Shown one piece after another: positions 1 to 6,660 of a stretch of DNA of 9,636 nucleotides. The position numbers and the translations under genes are program-made. Origin of the DNA: CAZJJY01 sp964546445 (GTDB lineage Bacteria > Patescibacteriota > Microgenomatia > PFEM01 > JAPLYW01); contig CAZJJY010000022.1 of NCBI GenBank assembly GCA_964546445.1, forward strand, positions 1 through 9,636, read 5' to 3'. The notes under the pieces are model-generated. The model made no database searches. It was not told the origin of the DNA and was given only the letters and a program-made list of their open reading frames with translations. Numbering within the stretch: position 1 is the first letter of the stretch; each line of letters begins with the position of its first letter.

Positions 1-1
1 T

Positions 2-925
2 AAGAATAAAATTGAGGGTTATGTCAGTAGTGGAGGAACAGAATCAAATATATTTTTAGCCTGGTTAGGTAGAAAATATCTAGAGAAAGAGGGAATTGAA
101 AGAGAAAGAATATGTTTTGTTAGGACAGATTTAACTCACTATTCAATAGAAAAAGCAACAGATATTGTTGGTTTAAAAAGTTTTATTACTTCTCTTGATA
201 AAGAAAATTGGAATATCAATGTTTTAGGATTTAGGAAAACTATAAAAGCACTTGTTAATAAAGGCTATAGAGGATTTCTATTACCTTTAACTTTAGGTTA
301 TCCTTTAACAGGAACATCAGATTCGATAGAGGATATTTGTAAAGAAATTAAGATTCTAAGAAAAGAATTTAAAAAAATAGAATTTTTTGTTTGGGTTGAT
401 GCAGCTTCAAATGGATTAATAGAACCTTTTTTAAATGAAGATTTTCGTCCTTTTTTATTCTCAGAGATTCAAGGTTTTTCAACCGATTTTCATAAATTTG
501 GTTTTGTTCCTATGCCAGCAGGTTTAGTTTTGTATAGAAATAATTTAAGAGAGCTTATTGAAAAACCAGTTGATTATTTAGATCAGAAAGATAATACTCT
601 TTTGGGTGGAAGGAGCGGGATTACTCCTGTTGCTTGTTGGGTTTTAGTTAATAGCCTAGGTAAAGCTGGTTTTAGAAAGCTAATTTTGGATAAAAGAAAG
701 AAAATGGAAATTTTTATAAAAGAAAACGGAAACAAAAAAGAAATAAAAATTATTTCTTCTCCAAATAGTTTGAATTGTGGGATTATTGGGAAAGGAAATG
801 CAAAAACTTTAAATACTATTGAAAAAGAACTTTCTTTAAAATTCAGGCAAATTAAGATTAAATTTTTTGGAAATGATAAATATTTAACCTTAAAAATCGC
901 TAAAGCATTTTTTAATAACTATTAA
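2..925 (+). CDS. PLP-dependent (group II) amino acid decarboxylase, 5'-truncated by the window edge
   Basis: The reading frame is open from the first bases, so the start lies outside; 307 C-terminal residues are visible. Numbering from the visible start: GGTESN at 11-16 is the PLP phosphate-binding motif; His47 (LTHYS) is the usual ring-stacking His; Asp133 (WVDAAS) should bind the pyridine nitrogen; Lys165 in DFHKFG (codon 494-496) is the Schiff-base lysine, followed by PMPAG and later GGRSG. This order matches the group II decarboxylase/sphingosine-phosphate lyase superfamily, especially MfnA-like tyrosine/aspartate decarboxylases and PLP-dependent histidine decarboxylases. The expected reaction is decarboxylation of a free amino acid to an amine. 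The substrate cannot be read from the sequence. The stop overlaps the start of the S26 peptidase gene by one base (TAATG), which suggests translational coupling. A lyase is a less likely alternative. Confidence 0.87.
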   Translation, partial: KNKIEGYVSSGGTESNIFLAWLGRKYLEKEGIERERICFVRTDLTHYSIEKATDIVGLKSFITSLDKENWNINVLGFRKTIKALVNKGYRGFLLPLTLGYPLTGTSDSIEDICKEIKILRKEFKKIEFFVWVDAASNGLIEPFLNEDFRPFLFSEIQGFSTDFHKFGFVPMPAGLVLYRNNLRELIEKPVDYLDQKDNTLLGGRSGITPVACWVLVNSLGKAGFRKLILDKRKKMEIFIKENGNKKEIKIISSPNSLNCGIIGKGNAKTLNTIEKELSLKFRQIKIKFFGNDKYLTLKIAKAFFNNY

Positions 926-1329
926 TGAAAAAAAAGATTAAGAAAGTTCTTGAAATGTTGTCTAAGAATAAAGATATTGTTTTAGAAGAGGATATTGATT
1001 ATGAAGCATTTTTATTTCTAAAAGATCTTTATAGAAACAAGAAAATAGAAATAAAGATTAGTGGCTCGAGTATGTATCCAACCTTTAAAGAAGGTAGTTT
1101 AGTCCAGGTAGAAGTATTAGAAGATAAAAGCTTTCAAAAAAAACTTAAAAAAGGTAAAAATATTGCCTTTTTTGATCATGATTTTAAAAAGATGATCATT
1201 CACAGAATAGTAAAAGTTAAGAATGTAAAACAAGTTGGGGTTGTTTACCGAACCAAAGGAGATAATCTAAAGGAAGAAGATAAAAATTTAGTTTGTTTAG
1301 GAAATATATTAGGAGTGGTTAAGGACTAA
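925..1329 (+). CDS. Soluble S26-type (signal peptidase fold) serine protease
   Basis: A 134-residue protein. SGSSMYPTF at residues 46-54 is the S24/S26 catalytic-serine box, with Ser49 as nucleophile. The general-base box is IIHRIV at 91-96, so His93 takes the place of the lysine of ordinary bacterial LepB, as in archaeal, eukaryotic (Sec11) and SipW-type signal peptidases. KGDN at 111-114 places Asp113 as the third residue. A final glycine-rich strand (GNILGVV) closes the fold. Unusually, there is no N-terminal membrane helix: the first 40 residues are charged (MKKKIKKVLE onward), so the enzyme is probably cytosolic. It cannot be a normal secretory signal peptidase unless it binds the membrane through a partner. 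It starts inside the stop of the decarboxylase gene and converges on the PqqD-like gene with a 4-base overlap. Leader-peptide cleavage in a peptide maturation pathway is inferred from the neighbours; a LexA-like self-cleaving role is less likely because no DNA-binding domain is seen. Confidence 0.85.
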   Translation: MKKKIKKVLEMLSKNKDIVLEEDIDYEAFLFLKDLYRNKKIEIKISGSSMYPTFKEGSLVQVEVLEDKSFQKKLKKGKNIAFFDHDFKKMIIHRIVKVKNVKQVGVVYRTKGDNLKEEDKNLVCLGNILGVVKD

Positions 1330-1652
1330 TCTTTCTTTTTAGTTATTTTAACTAAATTATTTTTTTCTAAACTAGAAATAAATTTTATTAAATCTCTTTT
1401 AAGTTCTTCTTCAGGAACATCATAGATATTTTTTAGTTTCTTGATTAAATCTTCAAATAAGATTTTTTTTCCCATTAATTGCCAAGCGTCAAAGGCAACT
1501 CCGTCAAGAGAAATAAACTCCTCTGAGTTTTTAATAAAAATTTTAATTTTCTTTAAAGAAGGAAAAGACTTAGTTTTTATAGAAGTTGTGTTACAGATTA
1601 AGTAGCTATTAGAGTAATTAGGTTTTTGAGAGAAGATATCTAAAAAGACCAT
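1326..1652 (-). CDS. PqqD-family peptide-binding protein (RiPP recognition element-like)
   Basis: A 108-residue protein. Residues 47-108 follow the PqqD pattern: ISLDGVAFDAWQLMGKK (strand, turn, then the helix with the conserved Trp57), FEDLIKKLKNIYDVPEEELKRD (helices two and three), then a last helix ending in the NNLVKI strand. In known pathways this winged-helix fold binds a leader peptide and presents it to a radical SAM or other modifying enzyme. Residues 1-46 are an extension that should form the usual N-terminal strands. No PQQ biosynthesis genes are present, so a role as recognition element for the nearby radical SAM fusion and QueC-like enzyme is inferred. The gene lies downstream of the queC-like gene on the same strand after 76 bases and has its own promoter candidate. 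Its TAG stop overlaps the tail of the S26 gene. The ATG at 1652 fits both the promoter and the domain length. Confidence 0.8.
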   Translation of the reverse strand: MVFLDIFSQKPNYSNSYLICNTTSIKTKSFPSLKKIKIFIKNSEEFISLDGVAFDAWQLMGKKILFEDLIKKLKNIYDVPEEELKRDLIKFISSLEKNNLVKITKKKD

Positions 1653-1666
1653 GGGTTTTCGTTTTA

Positions 1667-1695
1667 GTAATACAAAGCATAAGCCTTAAAGTTAA
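1667..1695 (-). promoter_or_regulatory. Promoter candidate for the PqqD-like gene
   Basis: On the minus strand TTAACT (1695-1690), a 17-base spacer and TATTAC (1672-1667) form a sigma70-like promoter. Transcription would begin about 7 bases beyond the -10 box, leaving a leader of only some 7 bases before the ATG at 1652. No Shine-Dalgarno sequence is seen. The spacing and the TTAA-type -35 box resemble those upstream of the queC-like and GT4 genes. Confidence 0.45.
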
Positions 1696-1728
1696 TTTTC
1701 TTTACTTTTGGAGCAGAATATTTTTTCT

Positions 1729-2736
1729 TCATTTCTTATTTACCTCCTTCTTGTTTTTATTGTATACATATTTAACAAGTTTATGCAAGAGTGGGTGCCG
1801 GTCTTTAACATACTTCCGATAATTAGGAACAAAGAAGGAATTTTTTATGGTATTCAAATATATGGTTTTGTCTTTTATTCCGGAGATAGAAAATCTAAAT
1901 TGTCTATTTCCACAACCAAAACATTTTCCACAATGATGTTGACTACCTTTTTTTAGGCAACTCCATGTGTATTCCAGAGGAAGATTAATTTTATTAGCGG
2001 CTCGGATGAATTCTTTAGCGCTTAAAAAATAACCTAATTCTTTTTCAATGGCAAGGGAAGAAATTTGTAATTTATAATTTTGAGTTGTATTACAAGCATT
2101 GAACATAATGGATTTTAGAGAAGTAAGGGTTTGAGCCTTAGCTGCTTCTCCGTCAGAAGAAATGAGACCAAAAAAGATGGTATTAATGTCTTCTTTTTTC
2201 TCTATTCTTAGTAGATTTTTATATTGTAAAGCTGGGGAGATGAAATTGGTCATAAAATCTGGAATTTCAGTCATAAAATGATCTTCAGAAGTAATGAATT
2301 TTAGAAGTTCTTTTTTGTTTTTCTTAAGGTTTTTTGTGTATTCTTTTTTTATTTCAGAAACAGAGAACCCTTTTTGAAAATAAAAAGGTTCTCTAAATAG
2401 TTTTGGATATTTTTTCTTTAAGAATGGAGATAAGTCACGGACAACTTTTTTTGTCCTCTTAAGTTCATTTCCTGATTCTGGAGATATTCTGACGAGAGGA
2501 TAAACAACAAGTTGATATATCTCCATTAATAAAGCCCAGGTTATAGTTGAATCTAAGCCGCCTGAAAAGAGGAGAATTACAGGGTTTTTTTTAGGTGGCA
2601 TTTTAAAAATATAGCCTCTTTTTTTAATAAAGAATTTTTCTATTGCTTGGATAGCTTGAAGATCTTCAAATTTTCTTTTTTTAAGAATCTTTATAATCTC
2701 TTTTTCTGATTTTTTGGGTAGATAATTCTTTTTCAT
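1729..2736 (-). CDS. QueC-like PP-loop ATPase with Cys4 zinc site (7-cyano-7-deazaguanine synthase family)
   Basis: A 335-residue protein from the ATG at 2736. SGGLDST at 58-64 is the PP-loop that binds ATP pyrophosphate. Cys260, Cys269, Cys272 and Cys275 give C-x8-C-x2-C-x2-C within TWSC...CGKCFGC, the exact zinc-site spacing of QueC. QueC activates a deazaguanine carboxylate with ATP and turns it into a nitrile (preQ0). This protein is longer than ordinary QueC (about 220-230 residues), with some 50 extra residues at the N terminus and about 55 basic residues after the zinc site. No queD, queE, queF or tgt is nearby, so ordinary queuosine synthesis is doubtful. Adenylation of a carboxylate on a peptide or small molecule is an inference. 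The reading frame continues to a TTG at 2790, but that codon would lie upstream of the predicted -10 box, so ATG 2736 is preferred. It is divergent from the fusion gene and followed by the PqqD-like gene. Confidence 0.82.
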   Translation of the reverse strand: MKKNYLPKKSEKEIIKILKKRKFEDLQAIQAIEKFFIKKRGYIFKMPPKKNPVILLFSGGLDSTITWALLMEIYQLVVYPLVRISPESGNELKRTKKVVRDLSPFLKKKYPKLFREPFYFQKGFSVSEIKKEYTKNLKKNKKELLKFITSEDHFMTEIPDFMTNFISPALQYKNLLRIEKKEDINTIFFGLISSDGEAAKAQTLTSLKSIMFNACNTTQNYKLQISSLAIEKELGYFLSAKEFIRAANKINLPLEYTWSCLKKGSQHHCGKCFGCGNRQFRFSISGIKDKTIYLNTIKNSFFVPNYRKYVKDRHPLLHKLVKYVYNKNKKEVNKK

Positions 2737-2758
2737 CTTTTTACTTGTAAAATGTTTT

Positions 2759-2787
2759 ATAATATTTAAAGTCAAGGTAAAGTTTAA
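2759..2787 (-). promoter_or_regulatory. Promoter candidate for the queC-like gene
   Basis: On the minus strand TTAAAC (2787-2782), 17 bases and TATTAT (2764-2759) lie just upstream of ATG 2736, leaving a leader of about 15 bases with a weak AAAAAG before the start. A closer TTGACT (2775-2770) has no good -10 box at 17 bases. The -35 box overlaps the -35 region of the oppositely directed fusion-gene promoter, so the two could compete or share a regulator. Confidence 0.4.
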
Positions 2788-2811
2788 CAAAAAACTATTT
2801 TAGTGTACAAT
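2784..2811 (+). promoter_or_regulatory. Promoter candidate for the methyltransferase-radical SAM-ABC operon
   Basis: TTAACA (2784-2789), 16 bases and TACAAT (2806-2811); alternatively TTTAAC (2783-2788) with 17 bases. The ATG at 2823 is 11 bases beyond the -10 box, so the predicted transcript has a leader of about 5 bases or less and no Shine-Dalgarno sequence. This implies leaderless translation. Confidence 0.42.
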
Positions 2812-2822
2812 TTCATCGTCCT

Positions 2823-5800
2823 ATGAATAAGCAAGATTGGTTTAAAGATCTTTACGATTACAAATGGTTGGGGTTTTATGAGACTTTCTTTTCTCCTAAA
2901 AAGACAACAAAAGAAGTAAACTTTTTTATTAAAGCGAGCTCTATTAAAAAACAGGATAGGATTTTAGATCTCTGTTGTGGTTATGGTAGGCATACAATTG
3001 AATTAGCCAAAAGAGGTTATCAGGTAATAGGTTTTGATTACTCTTTTGATTTTTTAAAGAAAGCGAAAAAAGACGCTAAGAAAGCTGGTTTAAAAATCCC
3101 TTTTATTCAAGGTGATATTCGACAATTAGCATATGATAATGAATTTGATGTCATTTTAATGTCGAGTTCGGCAGCTTTTTATTTTGACGATTTAGAAATT
3201 AAAAAAGTATTTATTAAGTTAAACAAAGCTTTAAATTCAGGAGGTAGAATTTTAATTGATACTGCTAGATCAGAGAAAATTTTCAAAGACTTTAAAGAGA
3301 AAGGGAAAAGAATTAATAAATCAGACTCATATAAATTAGAAGAGAATTCTAAAATAGATAATGTAGATTTTCATTTTTTAAGGATTTTAAATTTTAAAAA
3401 ACAGGTGGAGAAACTTAAGTTTAAAATACCATCAGATAAAAAACATTTTAGACATATTTATTTTCGTCACTTTTTAGAAAAGCAGCTTAAGGATATGCTT
3501 TTGGGGGTAGGTTTTAAAACTCAGTCCTCATTTGGAGATTATGATAGTAACCTTACAAACGAATCTAGTGAAAGAACAATTATTATGGCAAAAAAAATAA
3601 TTATTCCTGATATTATCAATTCTATTAAAAAAGTAAGAAAAGAGAGATTTAAAGTTTCTGATTTTACCAAAGCAACGGTATTGATAAATAAAGCAAAAAG
3701 TATTAATTATGATGTTAGAAAAGAAGCTCTTAATTATCTGAATTTAACTTGGGGGACAAAGGATATTGAATCTATCAAAAAAGCAAAGAAAGTAGACTTA
3801 TTAAAAGAATTTGAAAGGTTTTCTTTTAAAGAAAGGAAATTAATTCTTAAAAATCTTTATGCTCTTGAATTAATAAGAGGATGTACTGGTGGTTGTTATT
3901 TTTGTGCTTCAGGTCTTAAAACCAAAGTTGAGGAGAAATTCTCTTTTTCTTCTTTAAAAAAGTTCTATAAAAAATATCATTATTTTATTCCTAGAAGAAA
4001 TGATTATTTTGACGAAATAAGAAGGAAATTATTAAAGAGATTCCCAAAACAATATAAGTATATGTGTTTAGGTTTACCTGAGGAAAGGGAAGTATTTACT
4101 TATTGGGATTGTGATCCGTTTTTATTTGAAGATGGAAAATTTAGTTTTATTGATATTTATAAATTGATGGTTAATTATGGTAGAGGTAGATTTTCTCGTC
4201 ATATTTCTACCTCTATTCCTCCTGGGTCACCAAAAAACTTTGTTATCTTCTTTGAGAAAATAGCCAAAGATTATTGTCAAAGAAATATAAAATTACCTTT
4301 AGTCAGAATTTCTTTAGCAAAACATAATATTCAAAGAGTTGAAGCAACATTAACTTTCTTATACCACTATTTGTTATCAGATGGCTTTCCCCAAGAAAAA
4401 ATTAATGAACTTTATAAAAAGTCTTTAATTTTTCATATCAGAGATGAAGAAACTTTATTTAAGGCTGGGCCTTTAATCAATTGGGCGGATGAATTCAGTG
4501 ATATTCTTTCTCCACAATGCCAAGACGGTTTTGTCATTTCTCCTGACAATTCTAGAATAGAAATGATGATTTCTACTAATCGTTATTCACCTTCAGGAGC
4601 TTTGACAATGCCTCTAAATAGAAAAAATTTTTACAAAAACATAATTCCCTATAACTCCTTATATAATTATGCCTATTTTATGGAGACTACTAAAGAGCTT
4701 TATGATCCATATGGACATTTACTTCATTTAAGAAGATTGGCTTTAAAAGGAAGAATTTTTCTTTCTTTTCCAAAAGAACAGGATAATTTCAAAATTATAC
4801 CTGATAATAAAAAAAGAATATTTTATTTTCTTTCTAGATATAGCCTTTCCTTAAGACACTTTCTTGAGTATTTAGCCCAGTTAAATATGTTTGACTTTCC
4901 AAAAGAGGATAAAAACAATTTTTTTATTGCTGCTGAAAAGGATTTTGAAAGATTACAATTTGAAATTTTAGATTGTCTTAAAAAAGCTAAACGATTTGGT
5001 AATATAAAAGGAAAGAAAGAACTTTCATACCTTATAGCTCTTCTTAAATTTTATCTTAAACAAGTTGAATTAATAATGTTTCTTATTAAAGAAGAAAAAG
5101 AACCTGATTTTATTATAAAGATGGCCAATACGTTATTAAAATTAAAGAAGAAAGATAATAAAAATTTAGATAAAATAATTAAAAATATTATGGAAAAAAA
5201 TAAAAAGTGTATTGTTGAGGTGGAAGGTTTAAATAAGACCTTTGATAAGAATGAAGTTCTTAAAAATGTTAATTTTAAAATTTCTGAAGGGGAAACTTTT
5301 GGAATAGTTGGCCCTAATGGGGCAGGCAAGACAGTACTTTTAAATATTTTGCTCGGTTTAATTTCTCCAGAATCAGGTAAGATAAATATTTTTAATAAAG
5401 ATTTAAAAGAAAATTCAAAGAGTATAAGAGAAGAAATTAATTTTGCCTCTTCTTATGTTCCTCTTTTCCCGGACATTGATGTAATAAGCAATCTAAAAAT
5501 ATTTTCTATGCTCTATAACAATAAAATTGATTTATCAAAAATTAACTATTTGATAAATTTCTTTGGTTTAAAAGAATTAGCTAATTCTAAAAAAAGACTT
5601 CAATACTTTTCTTCAGGGGAAAAGGCAAGGGTTTCCTTGGCTAAATCATTAATAAATAATCCTAAAATTCTATTACTTGATGAAGCTACTGCCAGTCTCG
5701 ATAGTGATATGGCCAGTAAATTAATAAGACTTTTGAAAAAGATTCAAAAGGATAATAAAATGACGATAATTTATACTACTCATCGATTAGAAGAACTAAA

Positions 5801-5876
5801 ATATTTTAAAGGAACAGTTTGTCATTTAGAAAAAGGAAGAATTAAATCTATTGAGAAGAAAGGAAGTAAAAATTGA
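2823..5876 (+). CDS. Three-domain fusion: SAM methyltransferase, radical SAM enzyme and ABC transporter ATPase
   Basis: One uninterrupted frame of 1017 residues. Residues 1-255 are a class I methyltransferase, with motif I ILDLCCGYGR at 47-56 and the acidic end of strand two in VIGFDYS. About 340-640 is a radical SAM domain: Cys354, Cys358 and Cys361 in CTGGCYFC ligate the [4Fe-4S] cluster, and YWDCDPF at 427-433 sits where a post-cluster strand motif is expected. No SPASM or B12 domain is evident. About 640-785 is lysine-rich and helical. About 792-1017 is an ABC ATPase: Walker A GPNGAGKT 830-837, signature SSGE 930-933, Walker B LLLDE ending Asp953-Glu954, SLD D-loop and switch His987. The Q-loop glutamine seems replaced (SYVPLFPD). 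Internal Met255 and Met790 lie at domain borders but lack ribosome sites. The permease gene follows directly, so substrate modification may be tied to export. The modified substrate is unknown; nearby PqqD suggests a peptide. Confidence 0.88.
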   Translation: MNKQDWFKDLYDYKWLGFYETFFSPKKTTKEVNFFIKASSIKKQDRILDLCCGYGRHTIELAKRGYQVIGFDYSFDFLKKAKKDAKKAGLKIPFIQGDIRQLAYDNEFDVILMSSSAAFYFDDLEIKKVFIKLNKALNSGGRILIDTARSEKIFKDFKEKGKRINKSDSYKLEENSKIDNVDFHFLRILNFKKQVEKLKFKIPSDKKHFRHIYFRHFLEKQLKDMLLGVGFKTQSSFGDYDSNLTNESSERTIIMAKKIIIPDIINSIKKVRKERFKVSDFTKATVLINKAKSINYDVRKEALNYLNLTWGTKDIESIKKAKKVDLLKEFERFSFKERKLILKNLYALELIRGCTGGCYFCASGLKTKVEEKFSFSSLKKFYKKYHYFIPRRNDYFDEIRRKLLKRFPKQYKYMCLGLPEEREVFTYWDCDPFLFEDGKFSFIDIYKLMVNYGRGRFSRHISTSIPPGSPKNFVIFFEKIAKDYCQRNIKLPLVRISLAKHNIQRVEATLTFLYHYLLSDGFPQEKINELYKKSLIFHIRDEETLFKAGPLINWADEFSDILSPQCQDGFVISPDNSRIEMMISTNRYSPSGALTMPLNRKNFYKNIIPYNSLYNYAYFMETTKELYDPYGHLLHLRRLALKGRIFLSFPKEQDNFKIIPDNKKRIFYFLSRYSLSLRHFLEYLAQLNMFDFPKEDKNNFFIAAEKDFERLQFEILDCLKKAKRFGNIKGKKELSYLIALLKFYLKQVELIMFLIKEEKEPDFIIKMANTLLKLKKKDNKNLDKIIKNIMEKNKKCIVEVEGLNKTFDKNEVLKNVNFKISEGETFGIVGPNGAGKTVLLNILLGLISPESGKINIFNKDLKENSKSIREEINFASSYVPLFPDIDVISNLKIFSMLYNNKIDLSKINYLINFFGLKELANSKKRLQYFSSGEKARVSLAKSLINNPKILLLDEATASLDSDMASKLIRLLKKIQKDNKMTIIYTTHRLEELKYFKGTVCHLEKGRIKSIEKKGSKN

Positions 5877-6658
5877 TGAGGTTTTTGCCTACTGTTAAAG
5901 CAGTTTTTCTATACGAATATTTTCTACTTTATAAGAGAAAAGAAAGATTAATTATTACTTTTTTCTGGCCAATAGTTAACTTATTGATATGGGGTTATAC
6001 TTCCATGTTTTTATCTGAGGGAAACTCTTCTTTAGCCAGTGGTTTGTTAGTAGGTGCTATTGTTTTATGGCTTTTAATTTTTATCGCTCAACAGGAATTA
6101 TCAGCTTTTGTTTTGGAAAAAATTGATAATTCACAACTGAGAAACTTTTTAATTGCTCCAATAAACGAAAAGGATTATATATTATCTGTGACCCTAGTAA
6201 GTTTAGTCAAAAATATAATAATGTTTTTTTTACTTATCTTATTGGCTTATTTCCTTTTTTCTTTTGATATTTTTAAATTTGGGCCAATAATGTTTTTATT
6301 AATGTTTAACTTATATTTCTTTGGTTGGATATTAGGTCTATTTATTATTTCTGTAGTTTTGTTTTTAGGGAGAAGAGCATCATTTTTAAGTATTTCTCTT
6401 GCAGGAATAATTATGCCTTTTTCTTGTATTTTTTATCCAAGAGAAGTTTTGGCTCCATTTTTGAAAATATTTTCTTGGATTTTACCTTCTTCTTATATAT
6501 TTGAAAGCTTAAGAGATATTGTTTTTAATGGAAGTTTTAGGATTAAGGATATGATAATCGCTAGTAGCTTGAATGTCTTCTTTTTTATACTTGTTTTATT
6601 CTTTTTCTCTGCGATGTTTAAGTTAGCCTTAAGAAAAGGAAAACTAGCCAGGATTTAA
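5876..6658 (+). CDS. ABC-2 type transporter permease
   Basis: A 260-residue integral membrane protein with about six hydrophobic segments: around FFWPIVNLLIWGY, LLVGAIVLWLLIFI, IIMFFLLILLAYFLF, the FMLLMF/GWILGLFII region, ISLAGIIMPFSCIFY and the C-terminal FFFILVLFFF. The basic N terminus (FLLYKRKERL) before helix one and the conserved region ending near SYIFESLRDI are typical of ABC-2 exporters of polysaccharides, drugs and peptides. The ATG at 5876 overlaps the TGA of the fusion gene by one base; a TTG at 5873 in the same frame is a less likely start. It should pair with the ABC domain fused to the radical SAM enzyme, forming the export part of the locus. Its end is 2 bases from the end of the convergent GT2 gene, with no clear terminator hairpin seen. 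A polysaccharide substrate is possible given the glycosyltransferases beyond, but those are on the other strand. Confidence 0.87.
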   Translation: MRFLPTVKAVFLYEYFLLYKRKERLIITFFWPIVNLLIWGYTSMFLSEGNSSLASGLLVGAIVLWLLIFIAQQELSAFVLEKIDNSQLRNFLIAPINEKDYILSVTLVSLVKNIIMFFLLILLAYFLFSFDIFKFGPIMFLLMFNLYFFGWILGLFIISVVLFLGRRASFLSISLAGIIMPFSCIFYPREVLAPFLKIFSWILPSSYIFESLRDIVFNGSFRIKDMIIASSLNVFFFILVLFFFSAMFKLALRKGKLARI

Positions 6659-6660
6659 TT

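Noticed and set aside
1618..1680. 20-codon minus-strand ORF starting at 1680, considered as a precursor peptide
   Set aside because: It spans the -10 region of the pqqD-like promoter and runs into that gene in another frame; no leader/core character is seen.
1708..1956. 82-residue plus-strand ORF
   Set aside because: Antisense shadow of the queC-like gene covering its zinc-site region; no family resemblance.
1729..2736. Asparagine synthetase or lasso-cyclase instead of QueC-like
   Set aside because: The SGGLDS PP-loop alone fits all of these, but the C-x8-C-x2-C-x2-C zinc site is specific to QueC and there is no glutamine amidotransferase domain.
2737..2790. Upstream TTG start for the queC-like gene, adding 18 residues
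   Set aside because: The added codons cover the predicted -10 and -35 boxes and the family motifs begin far downstream; ATG 2736 is the simpler start.
3885..4745. SPASM or B12-binding extension on the radical SAM domain
   Set aside because: Only isolated cysteines follow the CX3CX2C motif, with no paired SPASM spacing and no cobalamin motif.
5051..5329. 92-residue minus-strand ORF
   Set aside because: Antisense shadow of the fusion protein's linker and Walker A region.
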